Shown here: positions 1 to 5,957 of the stretch, piece after piece
Position numbering within the stretch: the first letter of the stretch is position 1
How the letters are laid out: every line of letters starts with the position of its first letter
Assembly: GCA_037441765.1 (NCBI GenBank)
Contig: JBBIRM010000139.1
Span: 1-7,652 of the forward strand
DNA from: JBBIRM01 sp037441765
GTDB taxonomy: Bacteria > Desulfobacterota > BSN033 > UBA1163
Reading direction: 5' to 3'
DNA: 7,652 bases
Made by a program: the position numbers and the translations under genes
Notes under the pieces: model-generated
What the model saw: only the letters and a program-made list of their open reading frames with translations
Told to the model about the DNA's origin: nothing
Database searches by the model: none

Positions 1-305
1 TTTATTGTTCATACTAAAAAATTTTTTCCCACCCCTAATTATGACACAGTCTCTTCAAAGGGGAAAAGGATTAATCTTATCTCTTTATTAAAAATGATGA
101 ATTCCTTTACCCCTTCGCCTTCCTTAAATCCTATCAAAACCTTCGCCTCTCTTAAAAACAAACTTGTTTTCCCCTAATTTTTAACCAACCGAAATTGAAT
201 CCCTCCGATTTACGGAATTCCTGTTCTCCAATAAAAAAAATTGACAAAGAAAACAGATTTTCATAAAGTTAAAATATAATCCTTTCAAAGAGTAGAGGGA
301 AATTT
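1..305. other. Intergenic region without a recognisable gene
   Basis: No convincing coding frame is seen on either strand in these 305 bases. The sequence is A/T-rich with pyrimidine-rich tracts on the plus strand. Small structures are visible: a 12-base A6T6 palindrome at 16-27, and a weak A/T inverted repeat AAAACAA/TTGTTTT at 155-170. The nonamer CCCCTAATT occurs twice, near 32 and 171. The right end carries the likely promoter and ribosome binding site of the small gene at 306. No rho-independent terminator with a GC-rich stem was found, so how upstream transcription ends is not visible. Confidence 0.6.
241..280 (+). promoter_or_regulatory. Possible sigma-70 type promoter for the 113-aa gene
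   Basis: A perfect TTGACA lies at 241-246 and a perfect TATAAT at 275-280, but the 28-base gap is too long for one standard promoter. TTGACA could instead pair with the weaker TAAAGT at 264-269 (17-base spacer), or TATAAT could act with a poor -35. The TATAAT box would start RNA near 287, about 19 bases before the ATG at 306. That leaves room for the AGAGGGA ribosome binding site at 294-300. The exact pairing is uncertain. Confidence 0.4.
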
Positions 306-647
306 ATGGAAATCGAAAGGTTCTTAGAGTGGGCAAGGCAATCGGGTAAAAAGAAGGCAAAGAAGGGTGAGTTGGAAAGGCTTAAAAAATATTTTGAGAG
401 GTTTTATCTTTTAAATCGAAGTTATTTAGATAAGGAGACATTTGAAAATGCCCAGGGCTCCCTTTCATCCATGGCGGAGGTAATGGCGAACACCCTTCAA
501 TATTTAAGAGGCGAGATCACAAGATTGAGAAATAAGAGGATGAAACTTCCCTTCGAAAATGTAGCCCTTGGCGAGATGCAGAAGGTCCAGAAAAGGAACG
601 AGATGTTGGTTAAAGAATTATTAGAGGGTTTTAAAATAAGAGTCTGA
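306..647 (+). CDS. Hypothetical 113-residue charged helical protein
   Basis: I do not recognise this protein. It has 113 residues, no cysteine, no signal peptide and no membrane segment, so it is probably cytoplasmic. The composition is rich in Lys, Arg and Glu, and the pattern is strongly helical throughout. A basic stretch (GKKKAKKGE, residues 14-22) is followed by heptad-like helices at about 23-42 and 50-80, then a last amphipathic helix at about 85-110. This suggests a small helical bundle or short coiled coil, possibly binding a partner or nucleic acid; that is inference from composition only. The start is supported by AGAGGGA at 294-300, five bases before the ATG, and by promoter-like boxes upstream. 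Its last 17 bases overlap the 3' end of glnD, which is read convergently. The ordinary start signals and the uninterrupted frame support a real gene. Confidence 0.7.
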   Translation: MEIERFLEWARQSGKKKAKKGELERLKKYFERFYLLNRSYLDKETFENAQGSLSSMAEVMANTLQYLRGEITRLRNKRMKLPFENVALGEMQKVQKRNEMLVKELLEGFKIRV

Positions 648-3186
648 GAAGGACCTGTTTAAGGTGGTCAATATTTTCCTTTCTCTCTATCTTCTCTCCA
701 AAAAAATCCTGGACATAGAAAACATCGACGATATGGTTGCCTAAGGTGGATACCCTCGCAAAGTGGATATCGCATCCGTGGTCGGTCAGTGTCTGCGTGA
801 TCTCATGAAGGATCCCCAACCGATCCTCTCCTGTGACCTCAATGATGGTATAAAAATCGGAATCCTGATTATTGATCCTAACTTCTGCGGGCACCTTCGG
901 GACCACCTTGAGCCTCTTTCTGTTTGGTTCCTCTCGGGAGAGTAGATTTTTCAAAAGCCTGGGCTCGATTAAGACCTCTTTTAAATCTTTTTTAAATTTC
1001 TCAAGACGTCGTTCTAACTCTTGGGTGACACCCTCGACCCAAAATGTATCGATGGCTATCCCATTTTCCCAGGTATGAATTTGTGCTTCGAGAATATTAA
1101 GACGGCTTAAATAGAGAGCACCTGTGATTATTGAAAAGAGCCCGTAACGGTCTTTGGTGCAAACGGTGAGTTTTGCATGCCTTTCATTTTCGATCGCCCA
1201 TTCTACAAGAAGAAATTCTTTTTCAATCCCCTGGGCCATCTCAATATGATGTGCGATCTCTTCTGCGGTGTAACAAGAAAGATACCGATCCGGGAGGTTT
1301 TCTTTAAATTCACTCATCACTTCTTGCGATAGGAATCCTTGAAGTTTTTTTATCATCTCATCTCTTTTCAAAAAAGTGACAGGGATGGCTTCTTTTTCAA
1401 AGTAATGTGATGTTTTTAGAAATAGTTCCATAAGGAGGGTATTTTTCCAGGAGGTCAAGGTTTCTGGTCCCACTGCTTTCATATCTGCAAAGGTTAAAAG
1501 GTAGAGCATCTTCAATCGATCAAGGCTTTTCACTTCCTGTGCAAATCGAAAGATGGCCTTCTCGTCATGAAGATCTCTTCGAAAGGCGGTTTCAACCATA
1601 AAAAGATGGTGACGGATTAAAAATTGCATACACTCTTTCTGTTCGGGTGAAAGCCCCATCCGGTCAGCAATCTTTCCTGCTATTTCTGCACCTACCAGGG
1701 AATGGTCTCCATCTCTTCCCTTACCTATATCATGGAGCAAAGCCGATAATAAAAGGACCTCGGGTCTTCCTACCTCTTTGAAAAGAGAACTCAGGAGGGG
1801 GTAATCTTTTTTGTAAAGGCCACTTTTTAACTTTCTAAGTTCTCCAACTGTAAAGATGGAATGAATGTCGATGGGATGGATATGGTAAAGGTCATAATGA
1901 ACCCTTCCCTCGATTTCTGAAAACTCAGGGATGTAGCGTGAAAGAAGTCCTATCTCATGCATCTTTTTTAGAATGGTGTCTACCTCCTCTCCATTCCTCA
2001 GAATGGAAAGGAAAGTTTTGTTGACCACCGCCGACGCCCTGAATCGGTCATCCACGAAGGGGAGGGCTTCCAGAACTGCTTCTTCCGTTCGAAAATCCAT
2101 CTTTATTTGATAATCCTGACAATATTTAAAGAGGATCATGAGTTGAGAAGGGTCTCTTTTGAATGCCATAGGGTCGAGAAGGTGAACCTCTCCTCTGGTG
2201 ATGTAAAAATATTGATCGATCCTTTTTCTTTGAAAGATAAGGAAATTCTTTTTAAAAGGGGAAGGTTCGGATAGGATTCTTTCGATGATATTTGAAACGA
2301 AGTTTAAAATCCTTTGGGTTGAAAGATGATACTCTCGCATCATCTCTTCAATCCCCTCTCTTCCGTGGGGGAAACCGAGAATAGGCGCAACCCTCTCCTG
2401 TAATTCAAAGGTCAAATCATCCTGTCTCCTACCACTGAAAAGGTGCAATTGATTCCTGACGGCCCATAAGAATTGAACGCTTTGATCAAGAACCCTTCCG
2501 TGGTCCGAAGAGAGGATGGAATCCCAACGATCCGTCTTATATTTAGCCTTGATCACCCATCGGGCTATCTGGAAGTCTCTCAATCCTCCTGCCCCTTCCT
2601 TAACATTGGGTTCTAAGATGTAGGCAGGGTCTTCATATTTTTGGTGACGGAGATAAATCTCCTTTGCCAGATCCTCTACAAACCTGCGAACCTTTCGATG
2701 GAGGACTTTTCTTAAAAAAAGGTCATATAATTCTCTAAAGAATTTAAATTGACCATCAAGGTAACGGCCGTCGATCAATCCAGTCTTGACATAGAGATCC
2801 AATTTGGACATCTGAATGCACTCATGGATTGATCTTGCACTACAGGTGACTTCAAGTCCCATATCCCAAAGAGGGTATAGGATTTTTTCCAGTAAAGGGG
2901 AGAGTTTTTCTCTCTGTGAAGAAGGGCAGAGAATGAGGAGGTCAATATCCGAATGGGGTGCCAATTCCGACCTTCCATAGCCTCCTACTGCAATAAGACA
3001 GACAGAGGAAGGTGGAACTTGAAATTGTGCCTTCTGAAAAGCACTTCTTACAAGGCCATCCACCCTATCAGAATGTTGGCGAATGAATTCTTTGGGGTAA
3101 GAGTAAGTGGATATGGTTTGGGCAAACTGGGTTTTGATAAACTTCAAATTGTTTGGGTTAATGTTGGGTTCAATTGAATCAATCAA
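631..3186 (-). CDS. glnD: [Protein-PII] uridylyltransferase / uridylyl-removing enzyme
   Basis: GlnD is the cytoplasmic glutamine sensor that adds UMP to PII when glutamine is low and removes it when glutamine is high. It has 851 residues from the chosen TTG, close to the family norm of about 850-900. Domains in order: a nucleotidyltransferase domain with GGYGRSE at 68-74 and the metal-binding pair D80/D82; the GlnD signature beginning EPNVKEGAGGLRD at 192; an HD phosphohydrolase domain with HD at 485-486 and RHH at 525-527; and two C-terminal ACT domains at about 672-720 and 779-828, which bind glutamine. All catalytic motifs are present, so both activities should be intact. I chose the TTG at 3186 because GAGGGG (3191-3196) lies four bases upstream. 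A TTG 15 bases earlier (3201) is in frame but lacks a good ribosome binding site. It follows glnB by about 30 bases, suggesting co-transcription. The last 17 bases overlap the convergent small gene. Confidence 0.96.
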   Translation of the reverse strand: MIDSIEPNINPNNLKFIKTQFAQTISTYSYPKEFIRQHSDRVDGLVRSAFQKAQFQVPPSSVCLIAVGGYGRSELAPHSDIDLLILCPSSQREKLSPLLEKILYPLWDMGLEVTCSARSIHECIQMSKLDLYVKTGLIDGRYLDGQFKFFRELYDLFLRKVLHRKVRRFVEDLAKEIYLRHQKYEDPAYILEPNVKEGAGGLRDFQIARWVIKAKYKTDRWDSILSSDHGRVLDQSVQFLWAVRNQLHLFSGRRQDDLTFELQERVAPILGFPHGREGIEEMMREYHLSTQRILNFVSNIIERILSEPSPFKKNFLIFQRKRIDQYFYITRGEVHLLDPMAFKRDPSQLMILFKYCQDYQIKMDFRTEEAVLEALPFVDDRFRASAVVNKTFLSILRNGEEVDTILKKMHEIGLLSRYIPEFSEIEGRVHYDLYHIHPIDIHSIFTVGELRKLKSGLYKKDYPLLSSLFKEVGRPEVLLLSALLHDIGKGRDGDHSLVGAEIAGKIADRMGLSPEQKECMQFLIRHHLFMVETAFRRDLHDEKAIFRFAQEVKSLDRLKMLYLLTFADMKAVGPETLTSWKNTLLMELFLKTSHYFEKEAIPVTFLKRDEMIKKLQGFLSQEVMSEFKENLPDRYLSCYTAEEIAHHIEMAQGIEKEFLLVEWAIENERHAKLTVCTKDRYGLFSIITGALYLSRLNILEAQIHTWENGIAIDTFWVEGVTQELERRLEKFKKDLKEVLIEPRLLKNLLSREEPNRKRLKVVPKVPAEVRINNQDSDFYTIIEVTGEDRLGILHEITQTLTDHGCDIHFARVSTLGNHIVDVFYVQDFFGEKIERKENIDHLKQVLLRLLF

Positions 3187-3196
3187 GGAACCCCTC
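3187..3196 (-). promoter_or_regulatory. Ribosome binding site deciding the glnD start
   Basis: On the minus strand GAGGGG (3191-3196) and a four-base spacer TTCC precede the TTG at 3186. The alternative in-frame TTG at 3201 is preceded by AACCCTAATAA, which has no Shine-Dalgarno character. There is no ATG in frame within the first 100 residues that would keep the catalytic domain. A TTG start with a short spacer would be modest in efficiency, which suits an enzyme needed in small amounts beside abundant PII. Confidence 0.55.
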
Positions 3197-3215
3197 GCCA
3201 ATTATTAGGGTTACT

Positions 3216-3554
3216 TTATAGGGCATCCTTTCCACGTTCTCCTGTTCGGATTCGAATCGCCTCTTCGATTGGTATGAGAAATATTTTCCCGTCCCCGATC
3301 TTTCCTGTCCTGGCTACCCGCTGAATCGTCTCGATGACTTGAAGAACCCATTCATCTTGAACGATGATTTCAATTTTTATTTTTGGTAAAAAATCGATGG
3401 TATATTCTGCCCCCCTGTAGATTTCGGTGTGGCCTTTCTGTCTACCGAAGCCCTTAACCTCTGTGACCATCATCCCCTGGATGCCGATTTTAGTCAGAGC
3501 GGTCTTCACCTCATCCAACTTAAATGGCTTGATAATCGCCTCGATCTTTTTCAT
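3216..3554 (-). CDS. glnB: Nitrogen regulatory protein PII
   Basis: This 112-residue PII protein has the exact family length. PII is a trimeric cytoplasmic sensor that binds ATP/ADP and 2-oxoglutarate and passes the signal to Amt transporters and other nitrogen regulators. The T-loop contains YRGAEY at 46-51, with Tyr51 as the site uridylylated by GlnD. The C-terminal signature TGKIGDGKIF begins at 83 and supplies nucleotide contacts. Residue 54 is Asp (DFLPK), as in E. coli GlnB; E. coli GlnK has Asn there. Position after amt is nevertheless typical of GlnK, so the subtype is open. The ATG at 3554 has GGAGG at 3559-3563, four bases upstream. A TTG-started extension of 17 residues to 3605 runs toward the repeat and has no ribosome binding site. 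Gene order amt-glnB-glnD places sensor, partner and modifying enzyme together. Confidence 0.97.
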   Translation of the reverse strand: MKKIEAIIKPFKLDEVKTALTKIGIQGMMVTEVKGFGRQKGHTEIYRGAEYTIDFLPKIKIEIIVQDEWVLQVIETIQRVARTGKIGDGKIFLIPIEEAIRIRTGERGKDAL

Positions 3555-3583
3555 CTCGCCTCCGTTTTTAATGGGATTTGGTT

Positions 3584-3626
3584 TTAGGGATTGGGGATTA
3601 GCCAACCCCTAATCCCTAATCCCTAA
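3584..3626 (-). other. Inverted repeat joining the heptamer array to the glnB leader
   Basis: Bases 3584-3601 (TTAGGGATTGGGGATTAG) are complementary to 3609-3626 with one mismatch in 18 positions, around a 7-base loop at 3602-3608. On the minus-strand RNA the array-side arm is G-rich and the glnB-side arm is C-rich. Because the array is periodic, the C-rich arm could also pair with copies further away in 7-base steps, giving larger loops. No run of U follows, so it does not look like a rho-independent terminator. It could influence RNA stability or folding between amt and glnB; that is inference. Confidence 0.7.
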
Positions 3627-3655
3627 TCCCTAATCCCTAATCCCTAATCTCTAAC
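3607..3655 (-). repeat. Tandem 7-base repeat (CCCTAAT)n between amt and glnB
   Basis: On the plus strand CCCTAAT is repeated six times perfectly at 3607-3648, followed by one degenerate copy CTCTAAC at 3649-3655. The coding strand of the operon therefore reads ATTAGGG repeatedly, with at least six GGG runs separated by four-base ATTA spacers. This meets the usual four-run rule for an intramolecular G-quadruplex, in both the non-template DNA strand and the RNA. The array fills much of the 108-base gap between the amt stop and the glnB ATG, about 50 bases upstream of that ATG. Copy number may vary by slippage. It does not match CRISPR organisation, since there are no spacers. Confidence 0.93.
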
Positions 3656-3662
3656 CCCTGTA

Positions 3663-4918
3663 TTAAAAAGAATATCCACTTTCTCCATGCTGGCTGATGT
3701 CTAAACCACTGACCTCATGTTCTTCGCTAACTCTTAGACCCATTGTCCGATCGAGGACTTTCAATATGATCAGTGTGACCACAAAAGAGTAAATCCATGC
3801 GGAGAGCACGCTCAAGGCCTGGACTCCAAAAAGAGAAGGGTTTCCAAAGAGTAGGCCATCACTTCCTCCAGGGTTGATGGCCTTTGATGCAAACAGACCG
3901 GTTGCCAGTGCCCCCCATGTTCCACCTACTCCGTGAACCCCCACCACATCAAGGGAATCGAAATCTGTTTTTGATATTAACGGCAAAGAAGCAAACCAAT
4001 CCTGCGATAAATCCAATGATCAGGGCTGAGATGGGTCCTACAAATCCAGAGGCAGGGGTGATGGCCACCAATCCCGCAACTGCACCAGAGGCAGCCCCGA
4101 GGACTGTGGGATTACCCCTGTAGGCCCATTCCGCTATCATCCATGAAATTGCAGCCGAGGCCGTTGAGATGTGAGTGACTACAAAGGCATTTACTGCAAG
4201 AGAGCCTGAGGCAACCGCACTTCCACCATTGAAGCCAAACCACCCAAACCATAGAAGTGCAGCCCCTAAAAGGGTCATGGTCAGATTGTGAGGGGGCATG
4301 GGTTCATCTCCATAGCCTTTTCTCTTTCCAACCATTAAGGTAGCAGCCAATGCTGCAATCCCGGAACTGATATGAACGACCAGCCCGCCTGCAAAGTCAA
4401 GGGCTCCGAGATTTCTAATCCATCCTCCTACTGCCCAGACCCAGTGGGCAAGAGGGTCATAGACAAAGGTTGCCCAGAGGATAAGAAAGACGAGATAAGT
4501 TTTGAATTTAAATCTTGTGTGTTTTAGTATTCTTCACTGCTCCTTTCAATCTCTCAGCAAATGCACCGGTAATGAGTGCAGGTGTGATTACAGCGAACAT
4601 CATCTGAAAGATCATAAAGGCCTGGTGTGGAATGGTGGTTGAATAATCTGGAAATGGGTCAAGGCCAACCCCTCTCAGCCCAACCCAGTCAAGGCTCCCA
4701 ATGATCCCTCCGATATCGGGTCCAAATGCAAGGCTGTATCCATAAAGAACCCACTGGATGGTAATCACACCAAGGGCAATAAAACTCTGCATGATCGTCC
4801 CAAGAACGTTTTTGGCCCTTACCATCCCTCCATAAAAGAGAGCAAGACCAGGGGTCATCAACATCACCAGAGCAGAAGAGATCAGTATCCATGCAGTATC
4901 TCCTGTGTCGATTTTCAT
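3663..4918 (-). pseudogene. amt: Ammonium transporter (Amt), interrupted by two frame lesions
   Basis: Amt is the trimeric inner-membrane ammonium channel. Start and stop are intact and the joined product would be about 417 residues, normal for the family. It needs three frames: frame one from 4918 to about 4515, frame two to about 3972, frame three to 3663. Frame one carries the N-terminal helices, a Phe-gate-like FQMMF, and AFAERL. Frame two holds DPLAHWVW, then DFAGG and VVHI (equivalents of E. coli D160 and H168). Frame three holds GVHGVGG (equivalent of H318) and the C-terminal tail GLRVSEEHEVSGLD, which contacts PII. Frame one ends at a TAA near 4508, after roughly ten residues not expected in the family. 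The second lesion is one extra base, most simply in the A5 run on the minus strand (3968-3972). The ribosome binding site AGGAG (4926-4930) is good and the upstream gene ends 24 bases away. It may be a true pseudogene or partly a sequencing error. As read, no full-length transporter is made. Confidence 0.88.
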
Positions 4919-4942
4919 TTCTTTTCTCCTTAAAACCTAAAC

Positions 4943-5644
4943 CTATTCAGACTTAAAAAAATTTTTTAAGAACTCCATCGCCCTTCTCGTATATCCCTCA
5001 ATATTTATACCGGTTTTAATTAAGATTTCAGTTTTTAAAGCCTGGGGATTTTTTTCATCAACGAATTCTTCTTCATAAGCCTCCACCCACTTGTTGATCA
5101 TCTCCCCTGTCACTTCGAGATGAAACTGAAGACCATAAACTTTTCCCCCGTATCTAAAGGCCTGATGAGGGACCGAAGAAGAGGTGGCAATCAGCTTTGC
5201 CCCTTGAGGGATCTCAAATGTATCTCCATGCCATTGAAATACAGAGAAGGTTTTAGGGAAGGATGAAAAGAGAGGGTCCAGGCAACCTATCCTGGTTAAC
5301 GAAACATCATACCATCCTATCTCCTTGGCAGGTGAATTAAAGACCCTTGCCCCAAGAGCCTTTGCAATCAGCTGTGCCCCCAGACATATCCCCAACAATG
5401 CTTTTCCGCTCTTAAACGCCTTTTTGATAAAAAGATCTTCTTCTCTGAGGAAGGGATATTTCTCCTCCTCATAGACATTCATGGGGCCTCCCAGGATGAC
5501 GATATGGGTGAATTCATCACATTTTGGGAGACGAGGGCCTTTTTCGAGGTTCAAAATCTGAAATGGGATTACTTCCTTTTTAAGAAAAGATTCAATCAAG
5601 CCCGGTCCCTCAATCTCAATATGTTTTATAATGAGAACATTCAT
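4943..5644 (-). CDS. Class I glutamine amidotransferase-like protein (GMP synthase GATase type)
   Basis: This 233-residue protein is a free-standing class I glutamine amidotransferase domain, which releases ammonia from glutamine for transfer to an acceptor. The catalytic triad is visible: the nucleophile Cys87 in GICLGAQ, and His175 and Glu177 in QFHLEVT. GGPMNVYEE at 52-60 and WHGDTF near 138-143 are typical of the GMP-synthase-like subgroup. It lacks the ATP pyrophosphatase part of GuaA, so it is not a GMP synthetase on its own; acceptor and partner are unknown. A C-terminal tail of about 45 residues follows the domain. I chose the ATG at 5644 because homology-like sequence (NVLIIKHIEIEGPG) begins there. 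A TTG at 5662 would add six hydrophobic residues and fall inside the sigma-54 element. No Shine-Dalgarno sequence lies at a useful distance. It is the first gene before amt, 24 bases away, so a nitrogen-related job is likely. Confidence 0.88.
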   Translation of the reverse strand: MNVLIIKHIEIEGPGLIESFLKKEVIPFQILNLEKGPRLPKCDEFTHIVILGGPMNVYEEEKYPFLREEDLFIKKAFKSGKALLGICLGAQLIAKALGARVFNSPAKEIGWYDVSLTRIGCLDPLFSSFPKTFSVFQWHGDTFEIPQGAKLIATSSSVPHQAFRYGGKVYGLQFHLEVTGEMINKWVEAYEEEFVDEKNPQALKTEILIKTGINIEGYTRRAMEFLKNFFKSE

Positions 5645-5657
5645 ATAAAAAATAAAA

Positions 5658-5673
5658 AGCAATCCTTATGCCA
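5658..5673 (-). promoter_or_regulatory. Sigma-54 (-24/-12) promoter for the amidotransferase-amt-glnB-glnD operon
   Basis: On the minus strand TGGCATAAGGATTGCT fits the consensus TGGCACRNNNNTTGCW with a single mismatch and the correct spacing between GG and GC. The -12 C is at 5659, so RNA should start near 5647-5644, zero to three bases before the ATG at 5644. The transcript would be nearly or fully leaderless. Sigma-54 control by an activator such as NtrC is well known for amt and PII genes, which fits the genes downstream. Confidence 0.8.
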
Positions 5674-5713
5674 GGAAGTGAAAGGATGCTCCCGATTAAT
5701 TTTTTTCATAAAT

Positions 5714-5726
5714 TATCAAGATGTTG
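5714..5726 (+). promoter_or_regulatory. IHF-like binding site
   Basis: TATCAAGATGTTG matches the E. coli IHF consensus WATCAANNNNTTR at every defined position. It lies about 67-79 bases upstream of the predicted sigma-54 start. That is the usual position for a DNA bend that brings an upstream activator to the polymerase. The consensus is short and the region is AT-rich, so a chance match is possible. Confidence 0.45.
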
Positions 5727-5752
5727 GCCATGGATTTTGCAGAAAGAAGAAA

Positions 5753-5771
5753 GGTTGGAGAAAAAACAACC
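5753..5771. promoter_or_regulatory. Dyad GGTTG-N9-CAACC, possible activator site
   Basis: A perfect 5-base inverted repeat with a 9-base A-rich centre lies about 106-124 bases upstream of the predicted sigma-54 start. That is where enhancer-binding activators commonly sit. It does not match the NtrC consensus, and only one copy was seen. It could equally be chance or an operator for the divergent gene. Confidence 0.2.
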
Positions 5772-5853
5772 ACTGACAGATTTTCGGCATATTGATAAAA
5801 AACGAACAGACTATGAGTATCCTTCTCTTAAAATTTAATGATAAGACTTTCTA

Positions 5854-5882
5854 TTGATTTATTTTAATTGACCGCTTATGAT
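5854..5882 (+). promoter_or_regulatory. Sigma-70 type promoter for the DUF362 gene
   Basis: TTGATT (5854-5859) and TATGAT (5877-5882) are separated by exactly 17 bases. The -35 matches the consensus at four of six positions and the -10 at five of six. RNA would start near 5889, giving a leader of about 69 bases to the ATG at 5958. This favours that ATG over the one at 5892, which would be almost leaderless. Confidence 0.5.
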
Positions 5883-5957
5883 TTTGGTTAAATGGATAAT
5901 TACATGCTGAATGAATATAATAAGATAGAATGGAGGAGATTTTTGGAGAAACAATAT

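Noticed and set aside
230..305. Terminator for glnD beyond the convergent gene
   Set aside because: A run of T on the minus strand exists at about 233-240, but no GC-rich stem precedes it.
3555..3605. A 17-residue N-terminal extension of PII from a TTG at 3605
   Set aside because: It lacks a ribosome binding site and comes from sequence next to the heptamer array. The ATG at 3554 has GGAGG and gives the exact PII length.
3607..3655. CRISPR array or telomere-like end
   Set aside because: The units are 7 bases and directly contiguous with no spacers, and the array lies inside an operon.
3950..4515. Programmed +1 frameshifting as the explanation for split amt
   Set aside because: ATT-TAA and CCT-TGA at the frame ends loosely resemble the prfB site. 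However, there is no close upstream Shine-Dalgarno stimulator, and shifting at the second stop would skip the conserved DSL residues. Two such sites in one transporter would be extraordinary.
4952..4970. 19-base palindrome CTTAAAAAAATTTTTTAAG as a terminator or operator
   Set aside because: It lies inside the amidotransferase C-terminal codons (Lys/Phe/Asn/Lys), is pure A/T in the stem, and is followed directly by amt in the same operon.
5645..5662. A TTG start at 5662 for the amidotransferase
   Set aside because: It adds only LFIFY-type residues, lies within the sigma-54 element and would be upstream of the predicted RNA start.
5715..5741. Two other sigma-54-like sequences, one per strand
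   Set aside because: The minus-strand TGGCCAACATCTTGAT has GA instead of GC at -12. The plus-strand TGGCCATGGATTTTGCA has one base too many between GG and GC.
5892..5957. An ATG at 5892 for the DUF362 protein
   Set aside because: It has a poor ribosome binding site, is almost at the predicted RNA start, and would push the Tat motif deep into the protein. A second RR at 15-16 of that extension lacks the following Tat hydrophobic segment.
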